Shown one piece after another: positions 10,113 to 17,700 of a stretch of 64,000 nt of DNA (position 1 is its first letter; every line of letters starts with the position of its first letter). The notes below the pieces were generated by a model. It saw only the letters and a program-made list of their open reading frames with translations. It did not search any database and was not told the origin of the DNA. The translations under genes were made by a program, and so were the position numbers. Origin of the DNA: Paenibacillus paridis (GTDB lineage: Bacteria; Bacillota; Bacilli; Paenibacillales; Paenibacillaceae); contig NZ_VCIX01000053.1 in assembly GCF_006345825.1 (NCBI RefSeq), positions 1 through 64,000 on the forward strand, in the 5' to 3' direction.

Positions 10113-11476
10113 GCCGACAGAATAGCCCGAAATCCGTCGACTCTTTCATTGAGCAAGTATGTAGCCATGTAAAGGCTAAAGATGTGCATCCCGATATCCA
10201 ATTGGAGATGAAGAGTCATCTGGAGGATTTAGTGGAGGATAAGCTTAGCGAAGGGTTGAGTCATGAAGAGGCTACCCGGCAGGCATTAGACCAGATGGGT
10301 CATCCAGATCAAATTGGCAAGCAGCTGCATGCTGCTCATAAACCGGTCATGGAATGGAGCCTGGCCGTGATTGCAGCGGTTATGGTGGGAATAGGGCTGC
10401 TTGTGATGTACGCGCTGCAGATTGGATACAGCGGGCAAGACAGTGGGATACCTAGTCATTTTTATGGCTATTTATTCATTAATAAAGCATTTTATTCAGG
10501 GATAGGCGTATTACTTCTTGTTGTTATTTGCTTTCTGGACTATCGGAAAATAAGGAAATACTCGTGGCATCTTTATTTCGTGTCCATAACGTTAATGTTA
10601 GCTTGTTCGGTTATTGGAACTGAAATTAATGGCGCAAAGCGATGGATAGCAGTCGGTGGTTTTGCCTTTGATATCTATGCCCTTTCTACTTATCTTTTTC
10701 TGATTGCGGCATCCGGCATGCTGTTAGGACAAAGGAACATAAAACGGAGTACATACCGTAATGTGGGAGAGCTCATAATGATGAGCTTGATCTACATTGT
10801 GGTGCCAACATTATTGTATATGAAAGGGAATTCTTTTTTTGATTTTATTGGTTACGGGATTGGTCTTACGTTTTTATTGTTAGTTGTTGTTAAGGCGTAC
10901 AAATTGTTTTTTGCAGGAATGGCATCTTTTCTTTTTATTGTAATAGGTGTAATGCTGTCTTCGGGATATCGGATTCAAAATGCATTTGAGCGGTATTCTT
11001 CTTTCTTTATGTGGACGGACCCGGAAGGCTTGGGATATCAACGGCAGAACGCCATTGATGCGGTTCTGAATGCAGGCATGTGGGGACATGGCTTTGGGGT
11101 ACTAAATGACAAGATGCGTTATTTGCACAGCGATATGGTGTTTAGCTATATCATCTATAGTTTTGGGTGGGTTTTCGGCAGTCTATTGTTATTGTTGACC
11201 TTGTTATTTCTATTTAAATCGTTCAGTGCCATCAGAGGCTTAAAAGATCCGTATGCCAGGGCGATTGGACTCTCCATATTATCCATTATTAGCTTTCGAT
11301 TTATTTGGAATATCTTAATGACACTAGGGATCGTACCGATTGCAGATCTTAACATGCCATTTGTATCTTATGGAGGGGTTAGTGGCATTCTTGAATTAAT
11401 GGCGATGGGGATGATTCTGAGCGTTTGCCGGAGAAGGAATATGGTAAGTGGGCTCAACCGTGAAGTTCAGATGTAA
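10109..11476 (+). CDS. FtsW/RodA/SpoVE family protein with N-terminal regulatory prefix domain
   Basis: Residues about 10-85 form a soluble helical domain (HPDIQLEMKSHLEDLVEDKL...EEATRQALDQMGHPDQIGKQL) of the HAAS/permease-prefix type found on targets of PadR regulators. The rest has 9-10 membrane segments with SEDS signatures, including NGAKRWI after the fourth segment and FVSYGGVSGILELMAMGMILS near the end. SEDS proteins polymerise glycan strands. At 455 residues it is longer than FtsW only because of the prefix. The start is the ATG overlapping the padR stop. Codon use is more AT-rich in the membrane part. It is probably an inducible accessory SEDS protein rather than the housekeeping copy. 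Confidence 0.85.
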   Translation: MSRQNSPKSVDSFIEQVCSHVKAKDVHPDIQLEMKSHLEDLVEDKLSEGLSHEEATRQALDQMGHPDQIGKQLHAAHKPVMEWSLAVIAAVMVGIGLLVMYALQIGYSGQDSGIPSHFYGYLFINKAFYSGIGVLLLVVICFLDYRKIRKYSWHLYFVSITLMLACSVIGTEINGAKRWIAVGGFAFDIYALSTYLFLIAASGMLLGQRNIKRSTYRNVGELIMMSLIYIVVPTLLYMKGNSFFDFIGYGIGLTFLLLVVVKAYKLFFAGMASFLFIVIGVMLSSGYRIQNAFERYSSFFMWTDPEGLGYQRQNAIDAVLNAGMWGHGFGVLNDKMRYLHSDMVFSYIIYSFGWVFGSLLLLLTLLFLFKSFSAIRGLKDPYARAIGLSILSIISFRFIWNILMTLGIVPIADLNMPFVSYGGVSGILELMAMGMILSVCRRRNMVSGLNREVQM

Positions 11477-11482
11477 CAAATG

Positions 11483-11526
11483 AAGGGCTGTCCAGCAGGA
11501 AATCAACTGCGAGGACAGCCCTTATG
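11483..11526. terminator. Bidirectional terminator
   Basis: AAGGGCTGTCC pairs with GGACAGCCCTT across a 20-base loop between two convergent genes. T-runs are short on both sides. Confidence 0.7.
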
Positions 11527-11531
11527 TTTGA

Positions 11532-11861
11532 TTAGAAGCTGCCAGGAGCAGGCGGGTACGGAGATGTCGGATAGTTGTCCTTCTTGGATGCTGCCCAGAA
11601 AAGAATGGCTGCCGTCGCGAGGTGCATGATCATGCCTAGAATTGGAATCCAAGCAAGAACTGAGGTGATGATGCCCAAAACACTGCCTACGACTGGTTTA
11701 TTATGCTGAGAGCAAAATACTAAGGTTACGATATGAAGAACAAGTGTCGCAAATAGAACCGTGTATCCTGACAAAATTACAATCGACCCGCCCAGGAGAG
11801 GAATACCCAAAATGGCTTCAATAATTGCGGTAACGAGAAGCATTGTGCCTGCGGCTTTCAT
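11532..11861 (-). CDS. Small four-helix membrane protein, hypothetical
   Basis: This 109-residue protein consists of four hydrophobic segments joined by short loops (for example MLLVTAIIEAILGIPLLGG and ILHIVTLVFC-type stretches), and ends in a Pro-rich cytoplasmic tail (YPTSPYPPAPGSF). The ATG is preceded by a GGGGG-type site. It resembles the small DUF4064-like membrane proteins in overall form, but the match is not firm. It stands alone, converging with the SEDS gene. Confidence 0.65.
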   Translation of the reverse strand: MKAAGTMLLVTAIIEAILGIPLLGGSIVILSGYTVLFATLVLHIVTLVFCSQHNKPVVGSVLGIITSVLAWIPILGMIMHLATAAILFWAASKKDNYPTSPYPPAPGSF

Positions 11862-12016
11862 ATGTTTACCCCCTTGTTTATTGATTTAAGATATTTAGGG
11901 CAGAATATGCAAAACCATTTGTAATTTTGTTGACTGCCTTTCTTTTTGTACGCAGCAAGCGTCGTTAAGGTTACAGATTTCCAAATCCTTGCGGATTAAA
12001 GCAGGGATTGCCTATG

Positions 12017-12042
12017 AAAAAGACCTTGCCGCTAGGCAAGGT
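12017..12042 (-). terminator. Terminator of the terD-aim24 pair
   Basis: On the minus strand the stem GACCTTGCC / GGCAAGGTC with a 3-base loop is followed by five T. Confidence 0.85.
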
Positions 12043-12077
12043 CCGACTCAATCCTAAGCATATGAATGAATAGCTAG

Positions 12078-12890
12078 TTACTTCAAAAATTTACCGATAA
12101 TTCCGCCGAGACCGCCGCTTTCTTGTCCTTGCAGCTGTCCTTGGTTATGCCCTTGGTTTCCTCCAAAAGTGTTGCCAAAAGCGCTGCTTTGTTCCTGAGG
12201 CTGGTAGCGTTTATCATCCATTCCGAACTTTACGCCGCTCTCACGCTCGAATGGCTGTACAATGACAACTTGGTTAGGGTCGCTGAACTCATACATATAG
12301 GACTCGCCTGAGGTTTGGCCGATTAATGTTTTCCAGTTCACGTCAATCTTAACCTTAGGGGCAGAGCCTGTCCAAGCAACGATGGCATCGGGATCTACAC
12401 GACAAGGGCCTTGCAGCACTAATGGGTTACCATTCGTCTTGACGGCAACCTGTGCGCCATGGCCGTTATAGGTCAGCTTAGACGTAAATAAGCCGCGCTG
12501 GGAAAGAACGCCTGAACCAATGATCGTTACGCCATAATGACAAGTTTCTGTGAATGCAAGCAGATCCTCGCTCTCGACGCTAACGCTTTGCCAAGGGCCG
12601 CCTTGCTCCAAATTGATGATCGTTACATGTGAATTTTGGTCAGCAAGGTAAACCGTGCCTTGCCCCTCAACCTCCATAATTTCGAGGTTTTCTCCCGTTA
12701 CTTTACGCATGCCGTGATTAATGACTTGGCCGATAACATTTCCGGAATTAGTTCCTAATAGTCGTTTGGAATATTTAAATTTACTGTTATAGGCTTGATC
12801 AGCGACCATAGATCCTTTTTTGGCAAAGAAATGGCCTTGACCCTCTGCTTTAAGGAACAGCTCGCGTTCTACTTGAAATTGAAACGGCAT
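12078..12890 (-). CDS. AIM24 (TIGR00266-like) family protein
   Basis: This 270-residue, all-beta protein has the AIM24 layout: an initial membrane-independent strand (LKAEGQGHFFAKKGSMVADQ), repeated sheets with VEGQGTVYLAD, the LLAFTETCHYGVTIIGSGV core, and NPLVLQGPCRVDPDAIVAWTG. The C-terminus ends in a Gln/Gly/Asn-rich tail (EQSSAFGNTFGGNQGHNQ) and a short hydrophobic helix (GGIIGKFLK). AIM24 proteins are poorly characterised; in bacteria they often sit beside TerD proteins, as here. The gene is 55 bases downstream of the terD-like gene, probably in one operon. Confidence 0.85.
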   Translation of the reverse strand: MPFQFQVERELFLKAEGQGHFFAKKGSMVADQAYNSKFKYSKRLLGTNSGNVIGQVINHGMRKVTGENLEIMEVEGQGTVYLADQNSHVTIINLEQGGPWQSVSVESEDLLAFTETCHYGVTIIGSGVLSQRGLFTSKLTYNGHGAQVAVKTNGNPLVLQGPCRVDPDAIVAWTGSAPKVKIDVNWKTLIGQTSGESYMYEFSDPNQVVIVQPFERESGVKFGMDDKRYQPQEQSSAFGNTFGGNQGHNQGQLQGQESGGLGGIIGKFLK

Positions 12891-12945
12891 AACGGGTTAC
12901 CTCCAATGATAGGGAAATGAAATGCGGTAAATGAAAAAAAATGAA

Positions 12946-13803
12946 TTACATTGCGCCGTAGTGAGCGCAGATACCGGCCAAATCTAGCGTTAAGCCAGTG
13001 CCGATAGCGTTGAACTTCCACTCATTTCCGTGGCGGTAGACCTCGCCCGCCAAAATGGAGATGGAAGTGGAATAATCCTCAGATAGATCAAATCTGCAAA
13101 TCTCTGATCCGTTAGCTTGATTCACGATACGAATATAGGCATTGGACACTTGTCCAAAATTTTGATTTTTACGGATAGCTTCATCGATGGTTACCGTAAA
13201 TACAATTTTTTGAATATCAAGCGATACTCGGGACAATTGAATTTCAACGGATTCATCGTCGCCGCTTCCTTGACCGTCGCGGTTGTCCCCTTTATAGCGG
13301 ATGGAGCCGTCCGGGCTAACCATATTATTGTAAAAGACGATATGGCTGGAGGATGGAACTGTGTTAGTCTGGCCTAGCAAAAACACCTCGGCATCTAAAT
13401 CATAGCTCTGACCCTGCAGCGTATTCGTGTCCCAGCCAAGTCCGATTTTCAGGAAATCAAGACCGGCATTGCCTTTGGTCAAATCCAGCTTCTGTCCTTT
13501 GGTAAGAACAAGTCCCCCGCCTGGGCTAGCTTGAGGCGCGGGTGCTGCACCGAAACCGTTATTGGGCGCTCCGCCCGGAAAACCGCCTTGCTGGCCGCCG
13601 CCCTGTTGAATACCGCCCTGTTGAATACCGCCCTGCTGGATACCGCCCTGCTGGATACCGCCCTGCTGGATACCGCCTTGCTGGATACCGCCCTGCTGGA
13701 TACCGCCTTGCTGGATACCGCCTTGCTGAATACCGCCCTGCTGGATACCGCCTTGGCCTCCAAGGTTGTTGGATGGCCTTCCTGAATTGAAATTAATCCC
13801 CAT
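12946..13803 (-). CDS. TerD family protein with Gly-Gln repeat N-terminus
   Basis: The C-terminal part (from about residue 95) is a TerD domain: LTKGQKLDLTKGNAGLDFLKIGLGW, then DLDAEVFLLG, SPDGSIRYKGDNRDG(Q)GSGDDESV with the calcium-binding Asp pair, ISLDIQKIVFTVTIDEA-type strands and NGSEICRFDLSEDYS. The N-terminal 90 residues are low complexity: ten perfect GGIQQ repeats, then a Gly/Pro/Asn linker. TerD proteins bind calcium and are linked to tellurite and stress responses. It is the first gene of a probable operon with the AIM24 protein. The ATG follows GAGGCAATT on the minus strand. Confidence 0.9.
   Translation of the reverse strand: MGINFNSGRPSNNLGGQGGIQQGGIQQGGIQQGGIQQGGIQQGGIQQGGIQQGGIQQGGIQQGGIQQGGGQQGGFPGGAPNNGFGAAPAPQASPGGGLVLTKGQKLDLTKGNAGLDFLKIGLGWDTNTLQGQSYDLDAEVFLLGQTNTVPSSSHIVFYNNMVSPDGSIRYKGDNRDGQGSGDDESVEIQLSRVSLDIQKIVFTVTIDEAIRKNQNFGQVSNAYIRIVNQANGSEICRFDLSEDYSTSISILAGEVYRHGNEWKFNAIGTGLTLDLAGICAHYGAM
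13605..13755 (-). repeat. 15-bp tandem repeat encoding (GGIQQ)x10
   Basis: Ten consecutive 15-base units differ only at silent positions (CCCTG/CCTTG and GGATAC/GAATAC variants). The frame is kept throughout. Such a tract can change length by slippage, so the copy number may vary between strains. Confidence 0.92.
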
Positions 13804-13980
13804 GCTAATTGCCTCCTCAAAGCGTAATGAAATAAGTTTTTTGTTGGTTTGTGTTGGTGAAAAATGTAACTTTTGTAGAACGATATGAAACTATTTGTAG
13901 TATAGCAGATTGGAATGGAAGATGTTAATTGATTGTTTCGCCTTTCTTGTCGAAGTCTGGCATATCGGGCAAAGCAAACA

Positions 13981-14008
13981 AAAAAAGCCTCGCCTTATAT
14001 CGAGACTT
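13981..14008 (-). terminator. Probable terminator of the 134-residue gene
   Basis: On the minus strand GTCTCG pairs with CGAGGC (one G-U pair) and is followed by seven T. Confidence 0.55.
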
Positions 14009-14061
14009 TAAGATTAACGAACGGCCGTAGTAGAGGCTGTTCTTATTAAGAGGCAAACCAT

Positions 14062-14466
14062 TCATGGCTTCGTGAAAATGCCAGTATTATAAGCAGATAT
14101 TCGCCTATTGATTTCATTGCGTATGTATTCGTGGGAGAAGGCTGCGGTTTCTTCGAATCCACGACAATTATAGCGATAGCTAACATTGCCGTTAGAATGG
14201 CTATCCTTACAAACGGTAATTCCGCTGCGGATCAGCAACCGGGTGTTCAGGGTTAAGTCGGCTTTCATTTGCATCATAACCAGATCTGCTGCCCTAGCAA
14301 AAATAGAACGCAGCGCCCGCGCTTTACGATCCAGCTCGCGTCGATTGCGCTCAACAACAATGAGTGCTAGCGGAAGCACAATGGATTCCTGTATCAGCTG
14401 GATATCTTCAATTGATGGCGGGTAGTGGAGAGCAGGGTCATTCAACTCGGTTAACGGCATAGCCAT
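14062..14466 (-). CDS. Conserved hypothetical protein, 134 residues
   Basis: I cannot assign a family. The protein is mostly helical, with a long basic central helix (VVERNRRELDRKARALRSIFARAADLVMMQMKA shown by its pattern) followed by a short Cys-containing segment (SGITVCKDSHSNGNVSYRYNCRG) with two Cys that might form a disulfide or bind metal. No signal peptide or membrane segment is visible. The ATG at 14466 follows GAGGTGATTAAC. It stands alone, transcribed away from the S-layer gene. Confidence 0.6.
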   Translation of the reverse strand: MAMPLTELNDPALHYPPSIEDIQLIQESIVLPLALIVVERNRRELDRKARALRSIFARAADLVMMQMKADLTLNTRLLIRSGITVCKDSHSNGNVSYRYNCRGFEETAAFSHEYIRNEINRRISAYNTGIFTKP

Positions 14467-14784
14467 ATGTTAATCACCTCAAGGACATTATATGCGAACA
14501 AATGTTCTGTAGTCAACCTACCTATGACCTAAACAATAAAAAGGGCTCCGCTACTAGCAATTATTTAGGCTGAAACGACTGCCTTCACTATATCCAACTT
14601 TTGAATGCAGCGGAATTTACATGAAGTATCGGGCTCGGGAATGCTTTTTAACTCGGGTCCTCACGTTGACCCCATCCCCCCATTTTTCCACTTCGCAATC
14701 GTCTGAACTGTGTTCAGATTCCATTTAGATCCGTCTTGTAAGATCAGTAATTGACTGCAAGTTGAAAGATTATGAGGAGGAAAA
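14467..14784. other. Divergent intergenic region ahead of the S-layer protein gene
   Basis: No gene is seen in these 318 bases. They hold the leader of the SLH protein gene, with a perfect 7-base dyad TCTGAAC-TGT-GTTCAGA at 14702-14718 and a C-rich stretch (ACCCCATCCCCCC) near 14670. No confident promoter hexamers could be placed. Confidence 0.5.
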
Positions 14785-17700
14785 TTGAACTTGTATAAAC
14801 GCCTATTAAGTCTGTTGCTATTTTCTTGTATACTCTTAACCGCAATCACTCCTGGGATTTCTGCTGCTTCACCGACTTCTGTCGAACCTGTGGCAGCAAC
14901 CAAAACGACTGCGCAGCCCGCGCCTCAAAGCTTGTTTGAGGACGTGACACCCTCGGCCTGGTTCTACGATGCGGTCATGTATGTCAAGCAGAATGGCCTA
15001 TTCAGCGGCACAAGCAAAGATCTCTTTTCGCCGGACGCAACTATGAGTCGTGCCATGTATGTTACTGTGCTTGGGCGAATCGCTAAAGTAGATGCAAGTC
15101 AATACAAAACTTCCGCATTTATAGATGTGCAGCCGGGCGATTGGTATGCGCCTTATGTGCAATGGGCAATCGAAAGCGGCATTACAAGTGGAACCGGCAG
15201 CAACAGATTTTCGCCGGACGTCGCTATTTCGAGAGAACAGATGGCAACGCTGACAGTAAAGTATTTTGAAAGCGATGGAATTCCTTATCAAGCAAACGAT
15301 AGCACGTCGACGCCTGACGACATATCCGACATTTCTCCATGGGCGGTTGATGCGGCGGAAAAGCTTTGGCAAGCCGGTTTGTTTACTGGAGATACAAACG
15401 GCAGTTTCCAACCGCGTTCAAAGGCGACTCGCGCTGAAGCGGCTGCGCTTTTTATGCGTATGGACAAAGTCGCGAGGGCCAGCGATAGCATAACCTATAC
15501 GGTTGCGTTTGACCCGAACGGCGGCTCGCCGATCGACAGCTTGAGTCTGAATCGAGGCGAATCGCTGAATCAGCTTCCACTCGCATTCAAGCAGGGCTCC
15601 ATTTTCAATGGCTGGTATAAAGATCGTGCATTTACACAACCGGTAATGAAACACGATACCGTCAAGAGCGACATAACCTTGTATGCCAATTATATGGCAT
15701 CGCCTGATGATGCTGTGAAAATCACTCCGAATGCATATGCAATGGAGCAGGCGCCAAACTTTAAGATCGCGGTGAAAGATTCTACAGGTAAAATGACGGC
15801 GGCGGCCGTTCAAGCCGGCATGACATTCAAATCTCCGTCCAATTCTGATTTTGCAGGAATTGCGGTAACCGGCTCGAACGGCAGCTTTACTGTAGCAGCA
15901 AAAAATGGTGGATTCGAAGAGGGCAGCACCTATCAAATCACTTTGAATGATACAAGCCTTACTTTTACAGGCAAAGACGCAACAACCAGAAATTATATTT
16001 TTAGTATTGCCAAACAAGAGGTCATGCGGTTGCCTCTAAATCCTTACATGATTTATTTAAAGTTTTCCGATATTTCTCAGATGAGTCAGAATGGCGTATC
16101 CGTGGCTTCCCCTTCGATCGCTGTAATGAGCGCAAACGTTGGCGGTGGATCGGGGCAGAACCCGTCCCCTGCTGCGAGTGGTAGCTTTCGATATGGCGGA
16201 AATACGCGTTTAAAAGTGGGCGATACCGTCTCCGTTTATGAAGGGACCCGCCCCGATCTGCGCACTTTGAATACGTCCGATGATGGAGATATCGCCTATG
16301 TTGCGATTACTGCGATCAACGGGAATATCTATTCCTACACCGGCGCAAACCCGATGAACGTTCTGCTTAAACCGAACGTGCTGCCAGTCGATCCTGCGTC
16401 AGACACCGATGGGGACAGGACGAACCGCTCCATCACGGTCGCTCCGGCGTCGATGGATTATTCCGACGCCAAATATGCGCCTATGGGTCTTAACGCCGCT
16501 ACCGTTGCTAGAGTCGGGGACTACCTTGCGCTCGTCAATATGCGTACGGGAGCTTCTTCAGGCTACGGGAAAGTGACGTCTATCTCAAGCTCAGAGAATC
16601 AGTATGTCATTGCTTATACGGATGCGACACAAGATGACATTACTCACGCCCTTAATTTCTATAAGCAGGAAACGATTGACGGAGCCGACCTGTTGTCGCA
16701 ATCTGAGATCACTGCTTTGGAGAATCAAATTAAGCGACAAGCGCTGGCAAGCGGCTTTGTCGATGAAGCAGCAAACCAATTGTCAGCCGCCGCTTTGCAA
16801 ACCGATAGCTTCAAAACGTTGAGCGCAGCCAGTGTACCAACACCCTTGCGGAACGGCAAAAAACCGGAAGTCCGTACCCTCTCCTTGGATCCGAGAGAAG
16901 AGAATGCGGACGTCACTTTGCATAACTTGCAGGTTTCAGCAAACGTTGGCACGACGTTATCCCATTTTCAGGGGAAATCTGGTATGCGTCTTAATCTCGC
17001 AGTTTCAAGCGATATTCAAGTTTCGACAGGTGCGAAAAACGATATCCTTATCCATATGAACGCTGCATTTACGGAAGAAATCGCCTTGAGCGTGGGCGTG
17101 AACGGCAACACGGTATGGGGATATATTGATCTGGGACTTTTCGATCTTCCGTATCCCAAGGATTATCAAGCAAGCGCCAACCTGGACGCCTTCACGTTTA
17201 CAAGCATTGACGCTTCTGCGCAGATCGGCACTGTAGCAGCGGATACTCCGCTTGACGCTTACGCGAATATCTGGAATACTGCCAAAAACAAAGTAGACAT
17301 CAAGGCACAGCTGAAAGCGGTTCTGGAGCAGTCTCCTTCCACACCGGCCACGGTAAACGTCAATACGTTGGTGGAAAGCTATCAAGCCATGCTGGAGAAC
17401 GAGACGGATTGGGTTGACCTTGTTGAAGAAGAAATCTTCGAATACGACAAACACCTTTTAATGGGTCTCCTTCATATCAACTTTAAAGGGAATTTTGTCA
17501 TTAGCATGAATCCGAATATTGCCTTGGGAATCGGCTTCAGCTATGAATCCGCGAAAAGATATACAGCCAGCTTTAAACTCAGCGAAGGGTCGCCTTCTTT
17601 CGGAACGGTAGACTTGCCAGGCGACGGCACCTATGACTTTTATTTCTATGTGATGGGAACGCTGGGGTTAAAAGCAGGGATTCGTCTCGACTTGGCAGCA

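Noticed and set aside
13605..13755. A CRISPR-like appearance of the 15-bp tandem repeats
   Set aside because: Units are contiguous without spacers and lie inside a well-supported TerD reading frame. The same applies to the collagen repeats.
13531..13790. Two open frames on the plus strand across the TerD repeat
   Set aside because: They are mirror frames of the 15-bp repeat encoding GGIQQ on the other strand and have no independent coding signal.
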